A stretch of DNA of 64,000 nucleotides from Ignisphaera sp. (GTDB lineage: Archaea > Thermoproteota > Thermoprotei_A > Sulfolobales > Ignisphaeraceae), in the NCBI GenBank assembly GCA_028275825.1, contig JAPWTX010000001.1, forward strand, positions 1 to 64,000, written 5' to 3'. Made by a program: the position numbers and the translations under genes. Shown piece after piece: positions 26,247 to 35,732 of the stretch. Each line of letters begins with the position of its first letter. Position 1 is the stretch's first letter. Under the pieces are notes generated by a model that saw nothing but the letters and a program-made list of their open reading frames with translations, was not told the origin of the DNA and did no database searches.

Positions 26247-27938
26247 TTGAGTGGAGGCAATAATCTTAACATAGTTTTTTACATCGATGAATGGATCGAT
26301 GACGATGATTTTTCATTATTTCTGCAGTTTGCCAGGTATCTAGGTAAAGAGCGCAATAAAACAAAATTTGCCATAGATGTGAACAAGCTCTCTCAAGCCC
26401 TTAAGGAAAAAAAGATTACGCCCTCTGACATCCTAGACCTCCTGATAGGATATGATGCAGTATTCGAGAGCGGCTCTATAGATGATGTTAAGAAGCTTAT
26501 GGAAAATCACATGCCCACGGTTACTATTGAGAAAAATATTAATGATCTGTACCTCAAACCCAATTTCTATTTAGGTGAGTTAATAAAGGATCTGAGAGAA
26601 AAACATATATTGATATACGATAGGAATAGGAAAGCGTTCAGAATAGCCAAACCTATGTACTTATTTCATGTTATAGATGTTCTGAAGAAGAGAGGGATAG
26701 AAGTAGTTGATATGAGTGGCATTAAAAGAGAAGAGCCTCTCCCAATAAAGCCTCTGTTTAAGGGGATATTAAGAGACTACCAGCAGGAAGCTTTTGAGGC
26801 ATGGAAAAAGAATAATTATAAGGGCATTATAGCTCTTCCTACAGGAACAGGAAAGACTGTCATAGCCATTGCTGCACTAGCTGAGTTAGGTGTGAGAACT
26901 CTTATCGTAACCTTTACTAAAGAGCAAATGTTTCAATGGGCTGAAAAAATAGTTGAATTTACAGATATTCCTAAAAGCTTGATAGGGTTTTTCTATGCTA
27001 ATGAAAAAAGGCTTGCACCAATAACAATCACAACCTACTACTCAGCCTTTAGATATGTAGATGTATTAGCACCGCATTTTTCTCTATTAATTATTGATGA
27101 GGTTCATCATTTACCAGCTGATAAGTTCAAGTTTATTGCAGAAAATAGCTATGCTGATCTGAGAATGGGGCTTTCAGCTACTGTTGTAAGAGAGGATGGA
27201 AGGCATGTCGAATTATTCCCATTGATGGGGGGTATAGTATATGCAAAGACTTTGCAAGAGCTCGCTGAAAGAGGATATATAGCGCCATTTGATGTCATTA
27301 CAAGGAGAGTGTCATTAACGCCAGAGGAGAGGACTAGGTATAGAGAACTCTTAGAGAAGTTCAAAAAACTTGCACATGGAAGAGAGTTTAAGCAACTTGT
27401 TGAAGATGCTAAGAAGGGGGATATAATAGCCATGGAGGCGCTTAAAATAAGAAGTGAGTTGAGAGAGTTAATAGCAAACTCAGAGAGGAAGATTGAAGAG
27501 ATAAAGAAGATTGTTAATGAAGAGCTTGCAAAAGGTAGTAAAATACTTATTTTTACGCAATATGTGGAACAAGCAAAGAGGATAGCGGAGGCACTAAATA
27601 CATACTGTATAGTGGGTGAGCTTGATGAGAACACTAGGAAAATGAGATTAGAGTCATTTAAGTCCGGCGTTGTTAGAGTACTTGTCTTAACAACAGTTGG
27701 TGATGAAGGTTTAGATATTCCTGACGCTAATGTGGGGATAATAGCTACGGGGACTGGCTCAAAAAGACAATTTATTCAAAGACTTGGTAGAATACTTAGA
27801 CCCGTTCCTGGGAAAGAAGCAAGGCTCTATGAAGTCATTGTTAAAGGAACTTATGAAGAAGCTGAATCTAAAAGAAGGAAAGAGGCTTTGAAAGCTCTCT
27901 TCGAACAGCTCGTCTCATTTTCAGATTCAGGTGTTTAG
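26247..27938 (+). CDS. xpb: XPB-type DNA repair helicase (SF2)
   Basis: Archaeal XPB/ERCC3 homologue for nucleotide excision repair or transcription-linked DNA opening. An N-terminal damage-recognition-like region (1-170) is followed by the helicase core: Walker A LPTGTGKTVIA near 198, DEVHH near 283, GLSATVVREDGRH with the RED motif near 310, and motif VI FIQRLGRILRPVPG near 515. The TTG start is at 26247. The usual partner gene bax1 is not adjacent; instead herA follows by 2 bp, tying this helicase to the Mre11-Rad50-HerA unit. Confidence 0.93.
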   Translation: MSGGNNLNIVFYIDEWIDDDDFSLFLQFARYLGKERNKTKFAIDVNKLSQALKEKKITPSDILDLLIGYDAVFESGSIDDVKKLMENHMPTVTIEKNINDLYLKPNFYLGELIKDLREKHILIYDRNRKAFRIAKPMYLFHVIDVLKKRGIEVVDMSGIKREEPLPIKPLFKGILRDYQQEAFEAWKKNNYKGIIALPTGTGKTVIAIAALAELGVRTLIVTFTKEQMFQWAEKIVEFTDIPKSLIGFFYANEKRLAPITITTYYSAFRYVDVLAPHFSLLIIDEVHHLPADKFKFIAENSYADLRMGLSATVVREDGRHVELFPLMGGIVYAKTLQELAERGYIAPFDVITRRVSLTPEERTRYRELLEKFKKLAHGREFKQLVEDAKKGDIIAMEALKIRSELRELIANSERKIEEIKKIVNEELAKGSKILIFTQYVEQAKRIAEALNTYCIVGELDENTRKMRLESFKSGVVRVLVLTTVGDEGLDIPDANVGIIATGTGSKRQFIQRLGRILRPVPGKEARLYEVIVKGTYEEAESKRRKEALKALFEQLVSFSDSGV

Positions 27939-27940
27939 AA

Positions 27941-29620
27941 TTGATGTGTCGCTCTGGTACTCCTATTGGTAGAGTAGGTGAAGAGTCTTATCCTCATAGT
28001 GTGCAAATTATATCAAAGTATCCAATACCACTTGGAACTTACATAGCCATTCCATTTGAAGCTTATGAGATCTCCGCCAATGAGAGAAAGCAATACTGTG
28101 CTATTGGTGTTATTAGTTTGACTGCCTATAGAAAACTCATCCCGACGTCACCTACATTCATAGCTTCATCAACACAGCTAGGCATTGATGATGAAAATCT
28201 TAGATATTCGCCTTCACGTGCAAGAATATTCGCTAATATTGTTGGTGATAGGATTGAAACTCCTTCAGTGCCCCCCAACCCTGATGCTGAAGTATATTTA
28301 GCGCCCTCAGAAATACTTGCAAGAATGTTTACCATTACTTCAGCTGGCTCTATTAGGATAGGGCATGTGATTGGAAGATCTGACGTTGAGGTTAAGGTGG
28401 ATGTGAATGCCCTTACAAAACACCTATTCATAACAGGAACTACAGGGTCAGGCAAAAGCAATGCTGTAGCTATACTTGCTGAAAGAATTGCTGGAATAGG
28501 GGGTACAGCTATAATATTTGATGTACATGGAGAGTACATTAATATGACTACTTCCTCGCCTGACATTAATATACATGTAATGGACTTCAAATTTAATCCA
28601 CTAAAAATACCACCAAAGGTACTAGCAAAGATGATCATACCTGAAGCAGGGGCTACAAGACAGAGAGCACTCACATCTAATGCATTGCAAATAGCTAATA
28701 CGATCTTAAGCAAGTTTATTGAAAAATATGGTGTTAGCGAGGACTTGATAAAAGCTATTATGGGGAAAAGTGAAGAGGTGAAGAGAATTCTAAATCCTCA
28801 CAGCATTAGTGTGGAAGACTTAGTAAAAAATATTACTGTGGATGAAGATCTAAATGAGAACATTATTGAAATTTATAAAAACACCATTATCCTGCTATTC
28901 AGAAAATTCTACGCCCGCGATGATTCTGCAGCAAAGGCCCAGGCAAAAGTTGAGGAGTTTTTTGATAACATACCATTAAACTTTGCATCGTCTAGCCTCA
29001 CAGATTTATTAAGACCGTCATCAATATTTGTGGTAAACGCCTCTGATCTTTCTGATGAACAAAAAGATTACTGTTTAAAGATAATATTGGATGAAATGCT
29101 GAATTATACTAGGCACAGACTAGCTATGGGTAGACCCCACCCTGTTATCATATTTATTGAAGAGTCTCACCGATTCTTATCTGCCACTAGATCCACTGTT
29201 TCTAAAAGCTCTATTGAAAGAGTTGCTAGGGAAGGTAGGAAATTTGGAGTTTCACTGGCTATAGTATCGCAAAGACCCCGCAATCTTGATCCAAATACTG
29301 TGAGTCAGGTCCAGAACTTCATTTTTATGAAGCTTGTGCAGGAGGAGGATCAACGATTTGTCATGAATGTTTCAGACATGCTTACAGAAGATGTTGCATT
29401 ATCTCTATCTGCCTTAAACACAGGTGAGGCAATAATAATTGGTGAATGGGTTGGAAGGTTTCCGATATATGCAAAAATAGATAGACATGCAGGTAAAAAA
29501 CTTGGAGCATCTCTTGACATAGCGTCTATATGGCTCTCTACAAAGAGTAATCAAAATGCTATTAAAAGCCTTGCCGCTTCTAGTAATGAAGTGTACAAAG
29601 AACTTTCAAACATTATGTAA
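27941..29620 (+). CDS. herA: HerA DNA translocase (HAS domain ATPase)
   Basis: Hexameric bipolar helicase that works with NurA and Mre11-Rad50 in end resection. An N-terminal HAS barrel (1-110) is followed by the RecA-like ATPase: Walker A GTTGSGKSNAVA near 166, a DVHGEYI segment, Walker B VIIFIEESHRFL near 405, and an arginine-finger region (SIERVAREGRKFGVSLAIVS, then SQRPRNLDP). 559 residues is slightly longer than most. The start is TTG 27941 or ATG 27944. Confidence 0.94.
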   Translation: MMCRSGTPIGRVGEESYPHSVQIISKYPIPLGTYIAIPFEAYEISANERKQYCAIGVISLTAYRKLIPTSPTFIASSTQLGIDDENLRYSPSRARIFANIVGDRIETPSVPPNPDAEVYLAPSEILARMFTITSAGSIRIGHVIGRSDVEVKVDVNALTKHLFITGTTGSGKSNAVAILAERIAGIGGTAIIFDVHGEYINMTTSSPDINIHVMDFKFNPLKIPPKVLAKMIIPEAGATRQRALTSNALQIANTILSKFIEKYGVSEDLIKAIMGKSEEVKRILNPHSISVEDLVKNITVDEDLNENIIEIYKNTIILLFRKFYARDDSAAKAQAKVEEFFDNIPLNFASSSLTDLLRPSSIFVVNASDLSDEQKDYCLKIILDEMLNYTRHRLAMGRPHPVIIFIEESHRFLSATRSTVSKSSIERVAREGRKFGVSLAIVSQRPRNLDPNTVSQVQNFIFMKLVQEEDQRFVMNVSDMLTEDVALSLSALNTGEAIIIGEWVGRFPIYAKIDRHAGKKLGASLDIASIWLSTKSNQNAIKSLAASSNEVYKELSNIM

Positions 29621-29625
29621 TAACT

Positions 29626-29667
29626 GATTTATATAGTCTCGAAACACATAATAAGTACACTGTGTAC
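29626..29667 (+). promoter_or_regulatory. mre11 promoter with palindrome at the start site
   Basis: TATA-like ATTTATATAG (29628-29637) is followed by the perfect 13-bp palindrome GTACACTGTGTAC (29655-29667), placed where transcription should begin, about 30-40 bp before the mre11 ATG. This suggests mre11-rad50 has its own promoter, possibly with a repressor site. Confidence 0.4.
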
Positions 29668-29695
29668 AACAATTTTGCTATAGGGTACAAGGATA

Positions 29696-30901
29696 ATGTT
29701 AGCAATACATGTTAGTGATACCCACTTAGGTGCAATGCCCTTTGGACTCTTTTCCAGAGCCAAAGACATATACTCATCTTTTGCTGAAACCATAGAGATA
29801 GCTCTTAAAGAAAGAGCAAGTTTTTACATACATTCCGGAGACTTCTTCGATTTACCAAGCCCTCCACCTGAGGCATATCTAGTTGCATATAGAAATCTTA
29901 GAAAATTGAAGGAAAAGAACATAAAGGTTATCGTAACTTCAGGGCAGCATGACACACCTAAGAGAGTTGCTATGTCACCTTTACAAATGCTTCTAGACCT
30001 AGGTGTAATAGATGTATTGAGCGTGAATGAGATTATCCAGAGAGAGTTTGAAATAGAGAACAGATACGTGAATTTTATTTGTGTACCTTACCCTGCTAGA
30101 ACCTCTATACCCGCTCTTAGCAGACCTTTGAAGGAATATCATAGGAACATACTTGTAGCACACCTCCTTCTAAAAGAGCTTGGAATACCTAGCGAGCAAG
30201 CAGACATTTCTTTATCTCAAATACCAAATTGGTTAAACTACATAGCATTAGGAGATTATCACATAAAGACAGAGCTTAGGCATGGTGCAGCATATGCAGT
30301 TTACCCTGGTGCGACAGAGATTCTGAAGATGAATGAATGCTGCGATAAATATGTAGTACTCATTGATTTGAGCACTGATTTTCCAAAACCTCAGTACGTA
30401 AAGCTCTCTAATGTAAGACCGTGGATTATAGTGAGTTACAGGGATATGCAGAGTCTTAGTAGTATGCTTTCAAATAGGTTAAGTGAGGTTAAGAAAATGA
30501 ATTTGAAGCAACCTATAGTTGTTGTAAATGTTTTGAACTCTTCTATTGAGCCTTTAGAAAAATATTTAACATTGTTGAGAGACCGTGGTGAAATAGAGTA
30601 TTTTAGACTAGTATATTCGGATAGAAGTGCTACTGAAAACGATGATCTACTTAAGACTAGAACAGTAATTGAAGAATTAGAGTACATAAATGTACCAAAG
30701 CTCATAGAGCAAATAGTCGGTGATACCCAGTTAGCACATTTCTTAACGAACCTGGTTAAGGAACCTTCTAAGGCAATAGCCAAAAGCATTGTAGACTATC
30801 TTAGGGAAAAACCTGAGGTAGCTAAACAGATAGAGGGTATTGCGAAGCTGAATATACTCACTAACTATATGAAGTCTGAACATAGTCATAGTGAGAGCTA
30901 G
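29696..30901 (+). CDS. mre11: DNA double-strand break repair nuclease Mre11
   Basis: Mn-dependent nuclease of the Mre11-Rad50 complex. Phosphoesterase motifs are clear: HVSDTHLGA (D8, H10), IHSGDFFDL, VTSGQHD, and later NYIALGDYHIK. The capping domain follows, and a C-terminal region beyond 300 would bind Rad50. 401 residues, ordinary length. It ends 15 bp before rad50. Confidence 0.95.
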   Translation: MLAIHVSDTHLGAMPFGLFSRAKDIYSSFAETIEIALKERASFYIHSGDFFDLPSPPPEAYLVAYRNLRKLKEKNIKVIVTSGQHDTPKRVAMSPLQMLLDLGVIDVLSVNEIIQREFEIENRYVNFICVPYPARTSIPALSRPLKEYHRNILVAHLLLKELGIPSEQADISLSQIPNWLNYIALGDYHIKTELRHGAAYAVYPGATEILKMNECCDKYVVLIDLSTDFPKPQYVKLSNVRPWIIVSYRDMQSLSSMLSNRLSEVKKMNLKQPIVVVNVLNSSIEPLEKYLTLLRDRGEIEYFRLVYSDRSATENDDLLKTRTVIEELEYINVPKLIEQIVGDTQLAHFLTNLVKEPSKAIAKSIVDYLREKPEVAKQIEGIAKLNILTNYMKSEHSHSES

Positions 30902-30916
30902 GTTAGGTTTAGCACC

Positions 30917-33232
30917 TTGAGTGAGACAATACTCCTCAGAAGGATTAGGCTTAAAAATATACTTTCACATGAGAATACTGAAATACATTTACCAATAGGC
31001 TTAATAGCTTTTGTGGGTCCGAATGGCGCGGGAAAGAGTTCAATAATAGATGCCGTTGTATATGCTCTTTTTGTGACACCTTCTGCTGCAAAGGGGTATA
31101 GAGGTGAAGGAAAGCGCGGGCTCATAAGATCTGGGGCTTCTGAGGGAGTTATAGAAGTTGAGATAAGCATAGGAGGTAAAACATATTTGGTGCAGAGATA
31201 TGTCAGCGTAAACAGACCTGATGTAGCATTCATCTACGAGATTACATCTGATGGCAACAAGAAGGTTATAGCAACGGGGGTGCAAAATGTTGTCAGCATC
31301 ATTGAAAAACTTCTCTCAATACCATCTACAGAAGCTGTAAGATTCTCTATAATTTCAAGACAAAACGAGCTTACAAGATTTATTGAAGAGACTGAGGCGA
31401 AGAGAAAGGAAATTGTATTAAAGCTTCTTGGCTTAGACGAGCTTGAGAAAGCAAAAGAGTTGTTTACTAGAGAGGTGCTGAAAGATATTGAGAAGGCTAA
31501 GGACAACTATGAAGATAAAAAGAGACTGCTATTTGAATCATATAAAAAGCTAGAGAGCATTAAGAGCAATATAAACCTGCTTAATGAAAAAGCAAGAAAG
31601 CTAGAAGAAGCATTTTCACAACTAAATAGAGAAGTCGAAACATTTGAAAAAGCAAAGGATGCTTTGATGAGGTTTGAGAAAATTAAAAAAGCTAGGGATT
31701 TGATGATCGAGATCTCAAGGTATCACAGCCTAGAGAGTGTATGCAAGAAAATTGCAAGCATAGAGTTGGGTAAGTTAATTTCCCAACTTGAAATATATAA
31801 GAACAGTAAGAAGGAGCTTGATGGCATTATAAAACAGCTAAATGAGTATAAGTCAAGGCTTGATAATTTAAGGCAACAGGCTTCAGGTATTCTTCAAGTA
31901 ACAATTGAAGAGAGTGATGCAGAGAAGCTGATTAGTATTATTGAAGATAGGCTTAGCGAGCTAAAGGAGCTATTACAGCTAAAGAAGGCAGAAATGGATC
32001 TCAGTGAAAAATCTCTACAAGCAATAAAAACATCCTCTATTTGTCCAGTATGTAGAAGGCCTTTAGATGAGGAGTTGAAGAAGATTTTGCTAAGTGATGC
32101 ACATGATAGAATTGAGAGTAGTAAGAGGCTTATAAAAGAGTACATAGCAACTGAATCTAAGTTGCAAGAGCTATTAAACTCCATGAAGAGCCTTCATGAA
32201 ACAATAATTAGATATGGTATGAAATATGAGTTGCTGAATCAGCAGATGAAAAAAGCATTAGAGGAGTACAATAATAGTAAGCAAATCATAGACAAAATAA
32301 TTGATGAAGTAAAGGACAGTAATGAGTTACAAGAATGTATAGAACTTAATGACTTTAGCTCTGTAAAAACGTTGCAATGCTTGCAGAGAAAATGCATTGA
32401 ATATCTAAATATGTTAAGCGATAGAGCAGCTCAACTACAAAAGATTTTATCCGAACTTGGGATAGAAAGCGAGGTTGTGATAAAGGAATTCAATGCATTA
32501 CAACACACATTATCTAATCTTGGCATAGATACTGAGAAAGCAAGTTTCGAAGAACTTGAGAAGAGGTATAGAGAAAGTATAAAAAGGTTTCAAATGGTTA
32601 GAGACGAGCTAAATAGAATTAAAGGTAAGTTGGAGGAGCTTGAGAAGAGCAGAACCGATTTAGAAAAGCAAGTTAGCGAACTTGAGACAGAAGTTAAGAG
32701 TTTAGAGAAAGATGCAATGATATTTAATGCTTTAGATGTATTAGCAAACAACATCTTAGGTAAAGATGGGCTTATAGCAAAAGTTTTAACAAAAGAGGCT
32801 AGGAGGCTGATGGAGATGTATACTAACAACATCTTAAACGAATTTGGAATGGATTTTAGAATAAGTATAGATAATGAATTCAATATTGAGGTTCAAGGTC
32901 CCTTAGGTAGAATAGATTTGAGGGGGTTGAGCGGAGGTGAAAGTATAGCTTTGGCAATAGCTCTTCGATTAGCATTAGCATATACTGTCTTCGGTAGGCT
33001 ACCAGGCTTTTTAATGCTAGACGAACCGACACAATTTTTGGATGAGGAAAGGAGGAGGATACTATTTGATGTTATAAAGAAACTTTCACAAAGAATCCCC
33101 CAAGTCATTGTAGTTACACATGACAGAGATGTTATAGAGATAGCTGATCACATATTTTATGTAAATAAAGAGGGTGGGAGATCCTTTGTAAGAGAAAAAA
33201 GCATTATACAAAAAGAAATTCTAGAAATTTAA
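30917..33232 (+). CDS. rad50: DNA double-strand break repair ATPase Rad50
   Basis: SMC-like ATPase partner of Mre11. Walker A GPNGAGKSSIID near 34, then coiled coil to the zinc hook CPVCRRPL near 376, a returning coiled coil, the signature LSGGESIALAIALRLA near 671, Walker B FLMLDEPTQFLDEE near 700, and VTHDRD. At 771 residues it is about 100 shorter than many archaeal Rad50 proteins, mainly through shorter coiled-coil arms. The start is TTG at 30917 (the frame also has internal candidates). nurA, usually next in this operon, is absent; convergent por genes follow. Confidence 0.95.
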   Translation: MSETILLRRIRLKNILSHENTEIHLPIGLIAFVGPNGAGKSSIIDAVVYALFVTPSAAKGYRGEGKRGLIRSGASEGVIEVEISIGGKTYLVQRYVSVNRPDVAFIYEITSDGNKKVIATGVQNVVSIIEKLLSIPSTEAVRFSIISRQNELTRFIEETEAKRKEIVLKLLGLDELEKAKELFTREVLKDIEKAKDNYEDKKRLLFESYKKLESIKSNINLLNEKARKLEEAFSQLNREVETFEKAKDALMRFEKIKKARDLMIEISRYHSLESVCKKIASIELGKLISQLEIYKNSKKELDGIIKQLNEYKSRLDNLRQQASGILQVTIEESDAEKLISIIEDRLSELKELLQLKKAEMDLSEKSLQAIKTSSICPVCRRPLDEELKKILLSDAHDRIESSKRLIKEYIATESKLQELLNSMKSLHETIIRYGMKYELLNQQMKKALEEYNNSKQIIDKIIDEVKDSNELQECIELNDFSSVKTLQCLQRKCIEYLNMLSDRAAQLQKILSELGIESEVVIKEFNALQHTLSNLGIDTEKASFEELEKRYRESIKRFQMVRDELNRIKGKLEELEKSRTDLEKQVSELETEVKSLEKDAMIFNALDVLANNILGKDGLIAKVLTKEARRLMEMYTNNILNEFGMDFRISIDNEFNIEVQGPLGRIDLRGLSGGESIALAIALRLALAYTVFGRLPGFLMLDEPTQFLDEERRRILFDVIKKLSQRIPQVIVVTHDRDVIEIADHIFYVNKEGGRSFVREKSIIQKEILEI

Positions 33233-33247
33233 TTAATTCAATTGATA

Positions 33248-34207
33248 CTACTCTACAACAGGCCCTATAATTTCTTTCCCTACAACCTTGTTTATTCTCT
33301 CAACTTCGCTATCCACCATTTTCTGAATCTCTTCGATATCACGATCAGTTAAATGATTGAATCTGCCCTGCAATCTTATATAATGCTTAACATGCTTTCT
33401 CTTTGGCACTGGTACTGTCACCTTAAACTCGCCATAATCAAGCTCCCAGTTTATCCACATAGCTGTTTCCGTTGCAAGTCTAGCAATTTTTATACCCAGC
33501 CTTGGATCAAACCTCCAACCTGTTGTGCAAGGCTGAAGTACATGTATAAATGATGGTCCTTCAACTTCTAGGCCCCTTCTAAACTTATTCATCATGTCTA
33601 GGAAGTGAGCTGGGTTAGCTGTAGCTACGTAAGGAATTCTATGAGCTGCTACAATCTCTGCAACAGGCTTCTTGAACTGGATCTTTCCTCTCAACACCTT
33701 TCCTACTGGTGTAGTAGTAGTCCATGCATACTGCGGGGTTGCACCACTTCTCTGAATACCTGTATTCATATAGGCTTCATTATCATACATAACATACATC
33801 AGTTTATGTCCTCTCTCTAGCGTTCCGCTAAGTGCTTGAAAACCTATATCTGCTGTTCCACCATCGCCTGCTAAAGCTATGACATTCACACGTTTATTTG
33901 GGTCTATGAGCCCTTTAGCTTTCAATACCTTCAGAGCTGCTTCAATCCCACTTGCAACAGCAGCAGCATTTTCGAAAGCTACATGTATGTAAGGCACTCT
34001 CCATGAGGTATAAGGAAATGTAGTTGTTGAAACCTCTACGCATCCAGTGGCATTAACTATTACTGTATTGGGTCCTGCCACCTTCAGCAAGAGCTTTACA
34101 ATGGTGCCTGCTGTACAACCTGCACAAAGCCCATGGCCTGGAGCAAAGAGCTCCTCCTTTGGTATATCAAATACTGTTTTGTAATGTAATTTGGGGGATG
34201 AGCTCAC
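33248..34207 (-). CDS. porB: 2-oxoacid:ferredoxin oxidoreductase, beta subunit
   Basis: Carries thiamine pyrophosphate and one [4Fe-4S] cluster in the enzyme that converts pyruvate (or a related 2-oxoacid) to acyl-CoA, reducing ferredoxin. Cluster cysteines: C28, C31, C56 and C227. The TPP/Mg motif is GDGGTADIG (114-122) with NEAYMNTG (143-150). 319 residues. It overlaps porA by 4 bp (ATGA). Last gene of porC-porD-porA-porB. TPP- and substrate-region residues look pyruvate-like, but 2-oxoisovalerate is not excluded. Confidence 0.94.
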   Translation of the reverse strand: MSSSPKLHYKTVFDIPKEELFAPGHGLCAGCTAGTIVKLLLKVAGPNTVIVNATGCVEVSTTTFPYTSWRVPYIHVAFENAAAVASGIEAALKVLKAKGLIDPNKRVNVIALAGDGGTADIGFQALSGTLERGHKLMYVMYDNEAYMNTGIQRSGATPQYAWTTTTPVGKVLRGKIQFKKPVAEIVAAHRIPYVATANPAHFLDMMNKFRRGLEVEGPSFIHVLQPCTTGWRFDPRLGIKIARLATETAMWINWELDYGEFKVTVPVPKRKHVKHYIRLQGRFNHLTDRDIEEIQKMVDSEVERINKVVGKEIIGPVVE

Positions 34208-35400
34208 TGCCTAACACCCCAATAAATTGATTTTTCAGTAAGTGACACACCTTTCTTAAGAAGGTCAATACTATTCTCAACCATAGCCATTACATCTTCT
34301 TCTGTTACTGCTCTCTGACCAACCGAGGCTATGTAGCTGTGTAAAGCTGTATCTAAGCTCTTTTTAGATATTGTTGCTAGCACTTCCATAGCTATGGGGC
34401 CCTCCAAAGCAGCTCCAAAACTTATAGCCCTATCTATTACTATTACTGCCTTTAGATTCTTCAATATCCTTATAAGTTCTTCTGTAGGCCATGGTCTAAA
34501 GACCCTTAACTTTATAGCACCAACATCTAAACCCCGTTTTTTCATGATATCAACAGCCTCGGTGACCGTGCCATACAAACCTCCATATGTTAAAATCGCA
34601 ATGTCACTGCCATCCATGTTGTAAGTCTCTATAAAGCTGTAGTTCCTTTCAAATCTTTTGCCAAATTCTTCAAATACTTGTTTAAGAATGTTTAGGGAAT
34701 TCTCAATTGCTACTACTTGTTGGTATTTGAATTCATAATACCAATCAGGATTTCCAACAGCGCCTACTGTAATGGGTTTATCGGGATCTAATATATTCCA
34801 CAAAGGCTTTCTTTTTGGCACAAATTCTAGTATTGTAGACCTGTCTTTGGCTACGTATACCGGTTCGTAAGTGTGGCTCATTAGGAAGCCGTCATATGCC
34901 ACCATAACAGGTAACAACACATCTGGATTTTCAGCTACTTTATATGCTTGAATAATGCTGTCATAGACTTCTTGAGCTGAAGAAGCTATTATTGTAATCC
35001 ATGAAGAGTCTCTTGTAGCCATTACATCGCTATAATCACCCCATATGCTTATAGGTGCTGAGAGAGCTCGCGAAGCTATACTCATAACAATGGGTAATCT
35101 CAAACCAGATGCTATGTACAGAAGCTCGTGCATAAGCTCAAGACCTTGCGCTGATGTAGCTGTAAAAACTCTTGCACCTGCTGAGGCTGCACCTATGCAT
35201 GCACTTAATGCTGAGTGCTCACTTTCAACATGAATCATTTCAGCCTGTAGCTCGCCATTTGCTATAAACTCTGCTATTTTTTCAACAACAGTAGTCTGTG
35301 GTGTTATCGGGTAAGCTGCAACAACATCTACATCAGCATCTTTGGCTGCATAGGCAGCAGCGTAATTCGAACTTAGAGGTATTCTTACCCACTCACCCAT
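34204..35400 (-). CDS. porA: 2-oxoacid:ferredoxin oxidoreductase, alpha subunit
   Basis: Alpha subunit with the pyrimidine-binding half of the TPP site: AYPITPQTTVVEKIAEFIA near 30, ESEHSALSACIGAASAGARV near 60 and TATSAQGLELMHELLYIASG. The middle domain ends with PDVLLPVMVAYDGFLMSHT, and a C-terminal RVFRPWPTEELI transketolase-C segment (about 300) completes it. 398 residues match the four-subunit enzymes. It is followed by porB with a 4-bp overlap and preceded by porD with 2 bp between. Confidence 0.94.
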   Translation of the reverse strand: MGEWVRIPLSSNYAAAYAAKDADVDVVAAYPITPQTTVVEKIAEFIANGELQAEMIHVESEHSALSACIGAASAGARVFTATSAQGLELMHELLYIASGLRLPIVMSIASRALSAPISIWGDYSDVMATRDSSWITIIASSAQEVYDSIIQAYKVAENPDVLLPVMVAYDGFLMSHTYEPVYVAKDRSTILEFVPKRKPLWNILDPDKPITVGAVGNPDWYYEFKYQQVVAIENSLNILKQVFEEFGKRFERNYSFIETYNMDGSDIAILTYGGLYGTVTEAVDIMKKRGLDVGAIKLRVFRPWPTEELIRILKNLKAVIVIDRAISFGAALEGPIAMEVLATISKKSLDTALHSYIASVGQRAVTEEDVMAMVENSIDLLKKGVSLTEKSIYWGVRQ

Positions 35401-35402
35401 CT

Positions 35403-35732
35403 TTACTTCACCTCTTCAACAAAATCTATTGCTTTAACAGGACACTCTTCAACACAAATCCCACAACCCTTACAATAATCATAGTCTACTTCAAAGGTCA
35501 TCTTCCACTCTCTTCCCGAGGACGTCTTGTAGGGCCTGTCAATAATTTTTATTGCAGGTTCTGGGCAGTAAACCCAGCACAAATAACACCTAACGCATTT
35601 GTCCTGATTTATAATTGGCTTAAATACTCTCCAATCACCCGTCGGCCTATTCACACTATTGCCTGGCTGTGTAATAGCTCCTCCAACTGGTACCTCTCTC
35701 CAACTAGCAAGTCTCTTAATCTGCAGTGTCAT
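35403..35732 (-). CDS. porD: 2-oxoacid:ferredoxin oxidoreductase, delta (ferredoxin-like) subunit
   Basis: 109 residues with two [4Fe-4S] motifs, CVRCYLCWVYCPEPA near 49 and CKGCGICVEECPVKA near 87, passing electrons from porB to free ferredoxin. The N-terminal extension (about 45 residues, GNSVNRPTGDWRVFKPIIN) is the usual PorD arm that contacts alpha. The start overlaps the porC stop by 4 bp. Confidence 0.94.
   Translation of the reverse strand: MTLQIKRLASWREVPVGGAITQPGNSVNRPTGDWRVFKPIINQDKCVRCYLCWVYCPEPAIKIIDRPYKTSSGREWKMTFEVDYDYCKGCGICVEECPVKAIDFVEEVK

Noticed and set aside
28126-28713. 195-codon frame antisense to herA
   Set aside because: Entirely within the herA coding region on the other strand; no motif support.
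30917-33232. Rad50 as a truncated pseudogene because it is short
   Set aside because: Walker A, zinc hook, signature and Walker B are all intact and in order. Only the coiled coil is shorter.
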